64,000 nucleotides of DNA from CAVSRC01 sp963785065 (GTDB taxonomy: Bacteria > Pseudomonadota > Alphaproteobacteria > Rhizobiales > Kaistiaceae): assembly GCA_963785065.1 (NCBI GenBank), contig CAWATX010000002.1:1612001-1676000 (forward strand), read 5' to 3'. A program made the translations under genes and the position numbers. Under the pieces are notes generated by a model. It was not told the origin of the DNA and searched no databases. It saw only the letters and a list, made by a program, of their open reading frames with translations. Shown here piece after piece: positions 51,756 through 60,534 of the stretch. The stretch's first letter is position 1. Each line of letters opens with the position of its first letter.

Positions 51756-53663
51756 ATGGCGTCTTCATTCAAGACCAATCCGGTTTCTCTCGAAGACCTG
51801 CTGAAGGAATGCAGGTCCGGCAAGCTCCAGCTGCCGGATTTTCAGCGCAGCTGGGTGTGGGATGAGGATCGCATCAAGAGCCTGATCGCATCGGTGTCGA
51901 GGGCCTTCCCGATAGGCGCTCTCATGACGCTGGAATCCGGCGATACCTCGATGTTCAAGCCGCGCGTGATCGAAGGCGCTCCCGATGAGGCAAAGCGCGT
52001 CAAACCGACAGCGTTGCTTCTCGACGGGCAGCAACGCATGACCTCGCTCTACCATGTGGCGTTGCGCGGCGAAGTGGTCGAGACGGTCACGCCGAGGAAG
52101 AAGAAGGTCAAACGCTGGTTCTACATCGACATCATGAAGGCAAGGGACCCATCAGTGGACCGGGAGGACGTGATCTTCACGCTGCCGGAAAACAAGATCC
52201 TGGCGACGGATTTCAACCGAAATGTCCAGTTGGACCTCAGCACTCAGGAGCACGAATTCGAGCACCTAATGTTCCCCGTCGCTTCCGTCTTCGATTGGGA
52301 TAACTGGCAGCTCGGCTTCTTTGGCTATTGGAGTGAGAAGGGTAGCATCGCCGAGAAGCTCAAGATCATTCGCGAGTTCAAGGACAACATACTCGACAAT
52401 TTCACGAAGTATCAGGTGCCGGTCATTGCCTTGGGGGCGGACACGTCAAAGGAAGCGGTGTGCGTCGTCTTCGAGAAAGTGAACACCGGCGGCAAAGCGC
52501 TTGACGCCTTTGAACTGGTGACCGCCGTATATGCTGCCGAGGGCCACGAGCTGCGGCGCGATTGGTACGGCAAGGATGGCGAGATCGGTCGGCATCAGCG
52601 GTTCGTCCAGGCGCTGCGGCCGGCGGATAGCGACCGCGGCATCATCGCAGAAGTGGCCAGCACGGATTTCCTTCACGCCGTCTCGCTGTTCCATACACGA
52701 GATCGGCGTCGTGCGGCCGTGGCCGAAGGAAAGCAGGGCAGGGACCTGCCGCAAGTCACCGGAAACAGGGCGGCGTTGCTCAATCTGCCGCTGACCGCCT
52801 ACCTCGAACACCAGGATCAAGTAGAGCGTGGCTTCGTTGAGGCGGCGAAATTCCTTTACACGCAGCACATTTTCCGCGTCTTCGACTTGCCTTACCAGAC
52901 GCAGGTCATCGCGTTGGCAGCGGTGCTGTCGGACCTTGGCGACAGGTGGCAGAACGACACGGTGCGCCTGAGGCTCGCGCAATGGTACTGGGATGGCGTG
53001 TTCGGCGAGCTCTACGGCTCGGCGGTCGAGTCGCGCATCGGGAATGATTTCCGCGAATTGCCCGATTGGCTGTTAGGTGGGAGCGACACGCCCACTACCA
53101 TCCGTGACGCCACGTTTCGCACCGAACGCCTTCTGACCCTGCGTATAAGGATCTCGGCCGCTTACAAGGGCGTCAACGCGCTGTTGATGAAGGAAGGTGC
53201 GCTGGATTTCCGTTCGGGCCAGAAGTTCAACGACGCCGTCTTCTTCGGCGAGAATGTCGACATCCACCATATCTTCCCGAAGAAATGGTGCGAGGATCAC
53301 GGCATCAAACCCGCGATCTACAATTCGATCATCAACAAGACACCGCTGAGCTATCGCACCAACCGCATCATCGGTGGCGTGGCGCCGTCCGAGTATCTCG
53401 CCAAACTGCAGGTCGGCAGTCCGGCAACGCCGCCCATCGAACCCGATAGGTTGGATGACTTCCTGCGCTCGCACCTCATCGATCCTGAATTGCTGCGGGC
53501 CAATGATTTCGAGGGCTTCATGCGCGATCGCCAGAAGCGGCTGCTTGCGCTCATCGAGTCCGCGACCGGCAAGGCTGCCTATCGCGGCGAGGAGCGCGAG
53601 GAGGGCGCGGATGTCGAAAGCGACGAAGACACTGCCGAAGCGCAGCTAACGGTTGCGGCATAG
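51756..53663 (+). CDS. DUF262 (GmrSD-like) protein with C-terminal HNH motif
   Basis: A 635-residue protein. The N-terminal DUF262 domain has VSLEDLLKECRSGKLQLPDF, QRSWVWDEDRIKSLIASV and the ParB-like signature LLLDGQQRMTSLYHVAL near residue 89. The C-terminal part has ENVDIHHIFPKKWCEDHGI (about 498-516) followed by NSIINKTPLSYRTNRIIGG, an HNH-type nuclease as in GmrSD type IV restriction enzymes. Such proteins are thought to couple nucleotide hydrolysis to cleavage of modified DNA. The gene is embedded between Res and Mod genes, so it adds a second nuclease to the system. The start is ATG 51756 (GGAGG ten bases upstream); a GTG at 51747 overlaps the Res stop. Confidence 0.86.
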   Translation: MASSFKTNPVSLEDLLKECRSGKLQLPDFQRSWVWDEDRIKSLIASVSRAFPIGALMTLESGDTSMFKPRVIEGAPDEAKRVKPTALLLDGQQRMTSLYHVALRGEVVETVTPRKKKVKRWFYIDIMKARDPSVDREDVIFTLPENKILATDFNRNVQLDLSTQEHEFEHLMFPVASVFDWDNWQLGFFGYWSEKGSIAEKLKIIREFKDNILDNFTKYQVPVIALGADTSKEAVCVVFEKVNTGGKALDAFELVTAVYAAEGHELRRDWYGKDGEIGRHQRFVQALRPADSDRGIIAEVASTDFLHAVSLFHTRDRRRAAVAEGKQGRDLPQVTGNRAALLNLPLTAYLEHQDQVERGFVEAAKFLYTQHIFRVFDLPYQTQVIALAAVLSDLGDRWQNDTVRLRLAQWYWDGVFGELYGSAVESRIGNDFRELPDWLLGGSDTPTTIRDATFRTERLLTLRIRISAAYKGVNALLMKEGALDFRSGQKFNDAVFFGENVDIHHIFPKKWCEDHGIKPAIYNSIINKTPLSYRTNRIIGGVAPSEYLAKLQVGSPATPPIEPDRLDDFLRSHLIDPELLRANDFEGFMRDRQKRLLALIESATGKAAYRGEEREEGADVESDEDTAEAQLTVAA

Positions 53664-53666
53664 CTC

Positions 53667-54356
53667 ATGAGCCTCATCTACGTCCCCACCAATGGTCCTG
53701 AGGACTGGCGGCATTTGCTGGCCGATCCGGTGAAGCATTGGCGCGCCGGCTATTCAGCCATGGCGCTGGCGTGCTGTTGGGAGGCCGCCGCTGGGCTTCC
53801 ACCGGAAATCTCCGCCATGTTCGCCCCCCTTGGCGAACCCGCTGAACTACTGTTGGGCTTACCGGAACACAAGGTGCCGTTGCCCGGCTCGACGAGAGGT
53901 TCCAGCCAGAACGATCTCTTCGCGCTCGTCCGGGCAGCCGACGCCACGTTCGCCGTCGCGGTGGAGGGAAAGGTCGATGAGCCGTTCGACAAATCGCTCG
54001 ACGACTGGCTGGTGGACGCATCGCCCGGCAAGCGCGAGCGGCTGGCCTTCATCGCGGATGCGCTGGGACTGACTGAGCCGCTACCCGGGGATGTCCACTA
54101 TCAACTGCTGCACCGGACCGCTTCTGCTGTCATCGAGGCACGCCGCTTCAAGACAGACGCGGCCGCGATGATCGTCCATTCCTTTTCGCCGACCGGCAAG
54201 TGGTTCGACGCCTTCGCGCGCTTTCTAGCCCTGTTCGAACTTCAGGCGGAGCGGGGGCGCCTGCATCGCCTTCCTCTGAACGAAGCGAAGCCGCTTTATG
54301 TCGGATGGGCCGCCGGCGATCGACAATTCCTGCAAACCGCACGGGTTCCGGAATGA
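53667..54356 (+). CDS. PD-(D/E)XK-like accessory protein of the restriction operon
   Basis: A 229-residue protein. At residues 78-102 it reads GSSQNDLFALVRAADATFAV followed by AVEGKVDEPF. The ND...(18)...EGK arrangement fits a PD-(D/E)XK nuclease active site, with Asp on one strand and ExK on the next. The rest is a mixed fold without a familiar name (EDWRHLLADPVKHWRAGYSA, RLAFIADALGLTEPLPGDVH). It begins three bases after the DUF262 gene and overlaps the next gene by four (ATGA), so it is made with the complex. It could protect, target or cut DNA; the activity is inferred only from the motif. Confidence 0.65.
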   Translation: MSLIYVPTNGPEDWRHLLADPVKHWRAGYSAMALACCWEAAAGLPPEISAMFAPLGEPAELLLGLPEHKVPLPGSTRGSSQNDLFALVRAADATFAVAVEGKVDEPFDKSLDDWLVDASPGKRERLAFIADALGLTEPLPGDVHYQLLHRTASAVIEARRFKTDAAAMIVHSFSPTGKWFDAFARFLALFELQAERGRLHRLPLNEAKPLYVGWAAGDRQFLQTARVPE

Positions 54357-54793
54357 AGGTTCCCATCAATGATCTGTCAACGACCACCATTCTCAGGTTC
54401 TGGAAGCATATGATGGCGCGATACCCGGATGAGTGGCGCGATGGGAAGCCGAAGCCCGAGGGCATGCGGTGGCATGAGTTGGATGAGATCGATTTGGTGG
54501 TCAGTCTGACGACGGGGATCGATTTCATCCGCGTGTTCGTTCGTGGCCCTCGAAGTGCAAAGGCCGCGAACGTCCGAAAGAAGTTGGTGATGAAGGAGGA
54601 GAACCTTGTCGCGGACCTGGGGTGCCCGCTTTCGGGCAGCGAAAGGGACCGGTTCTTCTCCTCCCGGCTCGACCTCGACATGACCAATGAAGCGAACTGG
54701 GATCGAGCAGCCGATTGGCTTTGGGAGCGCTCGCAGACCTACGAGGCAATTCTTCGTGCAGCATTCCCAAGAAGCCGGGCGGGGGAGGCGTAG
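54353..54793 (+). CDS. small accessory protein of the restriction operon, function unknown
   Basis: A 146-residue protein starting MKVPINDLSTTTILRFWKHM. The middle part (DEIDLVVSLTTGIDFIRVFV, DLGCPLSGSERDRFFSSRLD) and the end (WDRAADWLWERSQTYEAILR) recall DUF4268-type domains found next to nucleases, but the match is weak. It overlaps the preceding gene by four bases (ATGA) and lies 37 bp ahead of the methyltransferase gene. The position between nuclease and methylase genes suggests a specificity or regulatory subunit. No catalytic motif was seen. Confidence 0.6.
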   Translation: MKVPINDLSTTTILRFWKHMMARYPDEWRDGKPKPEGMRWHELDEIDLVVSLTTGIDFIRVFVRGPRSAKAANVRKKLVMKEENLVADLGCPLSGSERDRFFSSRLDLDMTNEANWDRAADWLWERSQTYEAILRAAFPRSRAGEA

Positions 54794-54830
54794 GTTGCCA
54801 AGAGTTCCTTTAGCGTTGCGGAGGTAGCCG

Positions 54831-57785
54831 ATGGCACGACGTACCACCCGCGGTCCCAAGCAGGTCGAGGCGCTGACGCACGAGGAGGCGAAGCGTCGGA
54901 ACATTCCGACCGCCGAGCTTCAGTCCTTTGCCGAGCAGATGGAGGAGGTGGAGCCGGTCAAGCCTGTGCGCTATTCGCGCGCCCGTCCGCTGCCGAAGGG
55001 CGCGGCGCGCGAACGCGACGAAGACCTTGACCCGCAGATCGTGTGGAACGGCGCGCGCATCCGCCTGTCGCCGGGCCAGGTGCGCCAGCTGCAGGAGACG
55101 GGCGAGGTCGAGATCGGCGACGCGCAGCTTGTCTGGCGCGGCAAGGACCGGCAGGACTGGTTGGACCTCGTGGTCCAGGCGCCGCCGCTCTACATCCAGG
55201 AGAAGGTCCACCCCAAGGCGATCATCGACGATCTCGTCCGCCGCTCCAAGAAGAAGGCCGAGAAGGAAAGCGACGCGCCCGACCTATTCGCGGATTTCAA
55301 CGGCCTCGATCCGGAGGCGCGCACCGAATTCTACCTGCATGACCAGCACTGGTCGAACCGGATGATCCTCGGCGACTCGCTGCATGTGATGGCGAGCCTC
55401 GCCACGCGCGAGGGGCTGAAGGGCAAGGTCCAGTGCATCTATATCGACCCGCCCTACGGCATCAAATTCAATTCCAATTGGCAGGTCTCCACCGCCAGCC
55501 GCGACGTGAAGGACGGCAAGCGCGAGGACATCAGCCGCGAGCCGGAGCAGGTGAAGGCCTTCCGCGACACCTGGAAGGACGGCATTCACTCCTACCTCAC
55601 CTACCTTCGCGACCGCCTCAGCGTCGCGCGCGAACTGCTCACCGACTCCGGCTCGATCTTCGTCCAGATCGGCGACGAGAACGTGCACCGCGTGCGGGCA
55701 CTGATGGATGAGGTGTTTGGGGAGGAGAATCTCCTTTCCGAGATAGCCTTCCGAACAACAAGCTCGTTTACAAGCAAGACCCTGTCGAGATCAGTTGATC
55801 ACGTCATCTGGTATGGGAAGGACGCTGCGCTTTCTAAATTTCGCCCCGTCTATGAAGTCAAGACACTCGCGCAAGACCGCGGCGCTCGCTTCACCAGGGT
55901 GCAAGACATCGGTGGGCAGAGGCGTTTCATGACTGCGGCGGAGCGTGATGATGAGGCGGCTGTGCCGAGGGACGCGCGAGTTTATCGTCACGACAACGCA
56001 TACTCTCAGGGCAGGGCTTCGACTATGCAGCCCTTCGAGTTCCATGGACATACCTTCGATCCGTGGGAGAAGAATTCGCACTGGAAATGCCAGTTCCCTG
56101 ACGGTGTGAAACGTTTGTCGCGTGCAGATCGCCTTGCACTACCAACTGTCAGATCCATCTCATATGTCCGCTACTTGGATGACTTTGAGGTTCAGAGCAT
56201 CGCCAACGTCTGGCTCGATACACAGACAGGGGCTTTCACTGACGAGAAGGTCTACGTCGTCCAAACAAATACCAAGGTCATTGAACGCTGTCTGTTGATG
56301 GTCACCGATCCCGGCGACCTGGTGCTCGACCCCACCTGCGGCTCAGGAACAGCGGCATACGTCGCCGAGCAGTGGGGACGGCGCTGGATCACCATCGATA
56401 CATCGCGCGTGGCGCTGGCGCTCGCCCGCACGCGGATCATGGCTGCGCGCTATCCCTATTACTATCTCGCCGATACGCCCGACGGCCGCACGAAGGAAGC
56501 CGAGGTGACCGGCAGGCCGCCGCACTCCGCACCGACACAAGGCGACATCCGCCAGGGCTTTGTCTATGAGCGCGCGCCACACGTCACGCTGAAATCCATT
56601 GCCAACAATGCCGAGATCGACGTCATCTGGGAGGGGTACCAGGCGAAGCTTGAGCCCCTGCGCGCCGCGCTGAACGCGGCGCTCGGCGAAAACTGGGAGG
56701 AGTGGGAGATTCCGCGCGAAGCAGGCGAGGGCTGGCCGGAGGCGGCAAGACAAGCCCACGCAGACTGGTGGGAAAACCGCATCGCCCGGCAGAAGGCCAT
56801 CGATACTTCCATCGCCAAGGCCGCCGATGTCGAGCTGCTCTACGACCGGCCCTATGTGGACAATTCCAAGGTCCGGGTCGCCGGGCCGTTTACCGTCGAG
56901 AGCCTGTCGCCACATCGCGTCGTGCCGGCCGACGAGGAGGAACTGGCCGACACGCTGAAGGCGAGCGAAGGCAGGCGCCGCCGCTCAAAGCTGGCGACGC
57001 CGCCGACCGATTTCGCCGAGATGGTTCTCGAGAACCTGCGCGCCGCCGGCGTGCAGAGCACGGCGAAGCAGGACGCGATCAGGTTCACGTCGCTGCAAGG
57101 CTGGCCCGGCGAATATATTGGCGCCGAAGGCACCTTCATGGAGGGGAACTTGTCGCGGCGCGCAGCGATCTTCTTCGGTCCGGAGTTCGGTACCGTCTCG
57201 CGGCTCGATCTTGTCGCCGCCGCACGCGAGGCGAGCGAGGCGCGCTTTGACGTGCTCATTGCCTGCGCCTTCAATTTCGACGCCCATGCCTCGGAGCTGA
57301 CGCGCCTCGGGCCCCTGCCGATCCTCAAGGCCAAGATGAACCCCGACCTCCACATGGCCGATGAGCTGAAGAACACCGGCAAGGGCAATCTCTTCGTCGT
57401 CTTCGGCGAGCCGGACATCGACATCGAGGATGTCGGCGACGGCGACATCCGCGTGCGCGTCAAGGGCATCGACGTGTTCGATCCCAACACCGGCGAAATC
57501 CGCTCCGGCGATACCGACAGCATCGCCGCCTGGTTCATCGACACGGACTACAACGAGGAGAGCTTCTTCGTCCGCCACGCCTACTTTCTCGGCGCCGACC
57601 GTCCGGGAGGCAGCGATCCATACAAGAGCCTCAAGACCGCGCTGAAGGCAGAGATCGATAGGGACGTATGGGAGACGCTCTACCGTGATGTCTCGCGCCC
57701 GTTCGCGCGGCCGGAGAACGGCCGCATCGCGGTCAAGGTGATCAACCACTTCGGCGACGAAGTGATGAAGGTGTTTGGGGTGTAG
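54831..57785 (+). CDS. Mod-like site-specific DNA adenine methyltransferase
   Basis: A 984-residue protein. A charged N-terminus precedes the beta-class methylase: VQCIYIDPPYGIKFNSNWQV (motif IV, about 205), then GDLVLDPTCGSGTAAYVAEQ (motif I, about 500). That order is typical of type III Mod and related enzymes. Between them lies a long target-recognition region with lower GC content (55720-56280), which suggests exchange of specificity. The C-terminal 400 residues (RRSKLATPPTDFAEMVLENL, FNFDAHASELTRLGPLPILK) are as in the BPTD_3080-linked methylases. GGAGGTAG precedes the ATG. It is the last gene of the operon and would protect host DNA from the Res and DUF262 nucleases. Confidence 0.9.
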   Translation: MARRTTRGPKQVEALTHEEAKRRNIPTAELQSFAEQMEEVEPVKPVRYSRARPLPKGAARERDEDLDPQIVWNGARIRLSPGQVRQLQETGEVEIGDAQLVWRGKDRQDWLDLVVQAPPLYIQEKVHPKAIIDDLVRRSKKKAEKESDAPDLFADFNGLDPEARTEFYLHDQHWSNRMILGDSLHVMASLATREGLKGKVQCIYIDPPYGIKFNSNWQVSTASRDVKDGKREDISREPEQVKAFRDTWKDGIHSYLTYLRDRLSVARELLTDSGSIFVQIGDENVHRVRALMDEVFGEENLLSEIAFRTTSSFTSKTLSRSVDHVIWYGKDAALSKFRPVYEVKTLAQDRGARFTRVQDIGGQRRFMTAAERDDEAAVPRDARVYRHDNAYSQGRASTMQPFEFHGHTFDPWEKNSHWKCQFPDGVKRLSRADRLALPTVRSISYVRYLDDFEVQSIANVWLDTQTGAFTDEKVYVVQTNTKVIERCLLMVTDPGDLVLDPTCGSGTAAYVAEQWGRRWITIDTSRVALALARTRIMAARYPYYYLADTPDGRTKEAEVTGRPPHSAPTQGDIRQGFVYERAPHVTLKSIANNAEIDVIWEGYQAKLEPLRAALNAALGENWEEWEIPREAGEGWPEAARQAHADWWENRIARQKAIDTSIAKAADVELLYDRPYVDNSKVRVAGPFTVESLSPHRVVPADEEELADTLKASEGRRRRSKLATPPTDFAEMVLENLRAAGVQSTAKQDAIRFTSLQGWPGEYIGAEGTFMEGNLSRRAAIFFGPEFGTVSRLDLVAAAREASEARFDVLIACAFNFDAHASELTRLGPLPILKAKMNPDLHMADELKNTGKGNLFVVFGEPDIDIEDVGDGDIRVRVKGIDVFDPNTGEIRSGDTDSIAAWFIDTDYNEESFFVRHAYFLGADRPGGSDPYKSLKTALKAEIDRDVWETLYRDVSRPFARPENGRIAVKVINHFGDEVMKVFGV

Positions 57786-57807
57786 GGGATGGGACACCGA
57801 TCGTATC

Positions 57808-57829
57808 GGGACTGTCAGAAATTCTGTGC
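57808..57829 (+). repeat. left inverted repeat of the IS256-family element
   Basis: GGGACTGTCAGAAATTCTGT followed by GC, which pairs with the right end at 59084-59105. The target duplication ATCGTATC lies just outside (57800-57807). Confidence 0.88.
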
Positions 57830-57865
57830 TCGAGGCCATGATGATGGAAAAGGGAGAATCATCAG

Positions 57866-59068
57866 ATGGCTATCGAGAAAGAACTTTTGGACCAACTGCT
57901 TGCCGGGCGTGATCCGAATGATGTGTTTGCCAGGGACGGATTGCTCGACGATCTGAAGAAGGCGCTTTCGGAACGGATTCTGAACGCCGAACTGGACGAG
58001 CATCTGGTTGAGGATCGCGCCGACGGCGGCGTCAATCGCCGCAACGGCCATTCAAGAAAATCGGTCCTGACCGGCACCTCGAAGATGACGCTGACGATCC
58101 CCCGCGACCGGGCCGGGAGTTTCGATCCGAAGCTGATCGCCAAATATCAGCGGCGATTTCCCGATTTCGACGACAAGATCATCTCCATGTACGCCCGTGG
58201 CATGAGCGTGCGCGAGATCCGCGGTCATCTGGAGGACCTTTACGGCATCGACGTGTCGCCGGACCTGATCTCGGCCATCACCGATGCCGTCCTGGAGGAG
58301 GTCGCCGAGTGGCAAAACCGGCCGCTGGACGCCTGCTATGCCCTCGTCTTCTTCGACGCCATCCGCGTGAAGATCAGGGACGAGGGCTTCGTGCGCAACA
58401 AGGCGGTCTACATCGCACTCGGCATCCTGCCCGACGGCACCAAGGAGATTCTCGGCATTTGGATCGAGCAGACCGAGGGGGCGAAGTTCTGGCTGCGGGT
58501 CATGAATGAGTTGAAGGCCCGGGGCATCGGCGACATCCTGATCGCCGTTGTCGACGGCCTCAAGGGCTTCCCCGACGCGATCAACGCCGTCTTCCCGCAG
58601 ACCGTCGTCCAGACCTGCGTCGTGCATCTGATCCGCCACTCGCTGGAGTTCGTGTCATGGAAGGACCGCAAGCCGGTCGTACCGGCGCTGCGCGCGATCT
58701 ACCGGGCGACGGACGCCGAAGCCGGCATGAAGGCCCTGGAGGAGTTCGAGGCCGGCTTCTGGGGCCAGCGCTATCCGGCGATCACCCAGAGCTGGCGGCG
58801 CAACTGGGAGCACGTGGTGCCGTTCTTCGCCTTCCCGGAGAGTGTGCGCCGGATCATTTACACCACCAATCAAATCGAGGCGCTGAACTCGAAGCTGCGT
58901 CGCGCCGTTCGAACGCGCGGGCACTTCCCCAACGACGACGCAGCCATGAAGCTGCTATATCTGGTTCTCAATCACGCGGCCCAGGAATGGAAACGGCCAC
59001 CACGTGAATGGTGCGAGGCCAAGACCCAGTTCGCTGTCGTCTTCGGCGACAGGTTCGTCAGCAAGTGA
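57866..59068 (+). CDS. IS256 family (mutator-type) transposase
   Basis: A 400-residue transposase. The DDE triad is ALVFFDAIRVKIRDEGF (Asp near 162), LIAVVDGLKGFPDAINAVFP (Asp near 228) and YTTNQIEALNSKLRRAVRTR (Glu near 337), with the helical insertion between the last two. Also typical are CVVHLIRHSLEFVSWKDRK and the early block RNGHSRKSVLTGTSKMTLTI. Length and motifs look complete, so the element is probably active. The start is ATG 57866 after GGGAGA; the reading frame is uninterrupted. Confidence 0.95.
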   Translation: MAIEKELLDQLLAGRDPNDVFARDGLLDDLKKALSERILNAELDEHLVEDRADGGVNRRNGHSRKSVLTGTSKMTLTIPRDRAGSFDPKLIAKYQRRFPDFDDKIISMYARGMSVREIRGHLEDLYGIDVSPDLISAITDAVLEEVAEWQNRPLDACYALVFFDAIRVKIRDEGFVRNKAVYIALGILPDGTKEILGIWIEQTEGAKFWLRVMNELKARGIGDILIAVVDGLKGFPDAINAVFPQTVVQTCVVHLIRHSLEFVSWKDRKPVVPALRAIYRATDAEAGMKALEEFEAGFWGQRYPAITQSWRRNWEHVVPFFAFPESVRRIIYTTNQIEALNSKLRRAVRTRGHFPNDDAAMKLLYLVLNHAAQEWKRPPREWCEAKTQFAVVFGDRFVSK

Positions 59069-59083
59069 CCAAAACCGCCTCGC

Positions 59084-59105
59084 GCACAAAATATCCGACA
59101 GTCCC
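59084..59105 (-). repeat. right inverted repeat of the IS256-family element
   Basis: Read on the minus strand it is GGGACTGTCGGATATTTTGT followed by GC. The second target duplication ATCGTATC follows at 59106-59113. Confidence 0.88.
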
Positions 59106-59903
59106 ATCGTATCTCGGCGGACACACGGTGATCGGGCCCGGGTCGGGTTGGTTTTCGCGCGTCAAGCCAAAATCCAAGAAGACCAAGCAACACCGCGAAG
59201 GTGCAATTCGGCGACAGAAAGAGGCGCGAGCCGCTGCTGCCGCCCGCCGAGCCTCTAAGCGAGAGGCGAATCGAATAGCAGCCACCCAAATAGCAGTGGA
59301 AAAGCAGCGTTCGAAGGAAGCGCGGGAAGCTGATCCTGTTTACCAAGCACACCGTGCAGAAGAACGCGCCCGACAACGCGCCAGAGCAGAGGCATCGAGG
59401 AAGCGCATCGAGGCCCGCATGGTTTCCATCGTCATTGAAAGGAAGTCACGTCACCGCGCTGACGTTGATGCGACCACGCAATCGCGAGCACCCACGGTTG
59501 CTCACCCTCCCCTTGCCCAATCCGGTGGCCGCAGGTCGCTCAATCGGCCTTCCCGCAAGCGGGTTAAGCTGGCGATGACTAGGTCGGATGAACCACATTT
59601 CGAGTTTGGTAGTGTGACGAGGAACATTCTTCTGGATCGCCTGGCTCCGCACGTTCGCGTCTACGGAAGGGGCGGCGGTCCCTTAACCGTCGCGCGATTG
59701 CTTAATGACGCACATATTAGAACGGCGTGCGGAGGCCTCTGGACAGAGAGGCTGGTGAAGTTGTTGTTTGGGCTATTGGCGGAAAGGAGCGAGAGATGAG
59801 GCAACAGGAAGCTTGATCGTGCGCTCATGACGAACAACTACAACGAGCTCAGTGTTAAATGACTTCCGGGTTGGATGAGTTGGTGAAGGTGTCTTCGGTT
59901 TAG

Positions 59904-60533
59904 GTGGCGATGCTTGGTCCATGCGGAACGGTTGTCTGCCCGTTGCCCTCGACATGGGCAGAGATTCACAGGCGCCTTAAGCAGGCTGCTGGGGCGAATC
60001 CGAACATTCCTTCGCCGCCGGCGCCGCTCATTCTGGCGGGGTGGGCTTACAGCAACGACACTCAGAAGCGAGATCGGTGGCAGCAGACTGTGGCGTGGGC
60101 AAATCGGTATGGACTCCAGGCGCTTGTTGCCGACCTGCCGCACAACTCGATGTACGCGGTTTTTGGTGAGCTGACCGACTACCAGATCGGCCCCCTCGGT
60201 GGCCCGATGTACCTAGAATGGAATCATGATCCGAAGCCCCGGATCGAAGTTGCTGAGCGAGCAGAAGCGGTTGAAGTCCTGCGATCGAACTGGGTTGCCG
60301 TAGTCGGCGATGACTTGGGCAGCATTACATCCCCAGTGAGCCTGACAGGAGCGAAAGGCCGTCGCTTGCTGGTCGCCGTAAATTCGGAACGCAAACCACC
60401 TTGGGGTAGTTGGACAACCCTTGCTCCCGATGAGCGACGACGGTTCTTCACTGCGTTCAGAGCAGCCGTAAACCGGGCCATCAGCCCGCTTGAAGTCGAT
60501 CACATAGATTTCGTTCGATCAGCCGACGACTGA
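59904..60533 (+). CDS. hypothetical protein, about 209 residues
   Basis: The protein reads STWAEIHRRLKQAAGANPNI, then PLILAGWAYSNDTQKRDRWQ and QTVAWANRYGLQALVADLPH, with a helical C-terminus (LAPDERRRFFTAFRAAVNRA). No known family was recognised. The start may be GTG 59904 or ATG 59910; AGGTGG lies close to both. It lies between the interrupted HTH gene and the decayed RelE copy, on the same strand, in the defence island. Its AT content is a little higher than that of the flanking metabolic genes, as expected for acquired DNA. Confidence 0.6.
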   Translation: MAMLGPCGTVVCPLPSTWAEIHRRLKQAAGANPNIPSPPAPLILAGWAYSNDTQKRDRWQQTVAWANRYGLQALVADLPHNSMYAVFGELTDYQIGPLGGPMYLEWNHDPKPRIEVAERAEAVEVLRSNWVAVVGDDLGSITSPVSLTGAKGRRLLVAVNSERKPPWGSWTTLAPDERRRFFTAFRAAVNRAISPLEVDHIDFVRSADD

Positions 60534-60534
60534 G

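Larger units (their letters stand above)
57808..59105 (+). mobile_element. IS256-family insertion sequence, 1298 bp, complete
   Basis: Bounded by imperfect 22-bp inverted repeats (57808-57829, 59084-59105), both starting GGGACTGTC and differing at three or so positions. It is flanked by a perfect 8-bp target duplication, ATCGTATC, at 57800-57807 and 59106-59113. It holds one transposase gene. The intact duplication indicates a fairly recent insertion. Confidence 0.93.
57789..59799 (+). pseudogene. basic HTH-ended protein gene interrupted by an IS256-family element
   Basis: If the IS and one target copy are removed, the frame reads MGHRSYLGGHTVIGPGSGWF, then SRVKPKSKKTKQHREGAIRR and on to about 235 residues ending at 59799. 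A long Lys/Arg/Glu/Ala-rich coiled segment (about residues 25-100) is followed by a C-terminal domain, LAPHVRVYGRGGGPLTVARL, NDAHIRTACGGLWTERLVKL. The latter resembles the small DNA-binding end of serine recombinases (RTA.GG.W). The first 19 bases lie at 57789-57807 and the rest from 59114. It follows the Mod gene by three bases, so it was probably a sixth operon gene. The insertion after codon 6 abolishes it. Confidence 0.75.
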
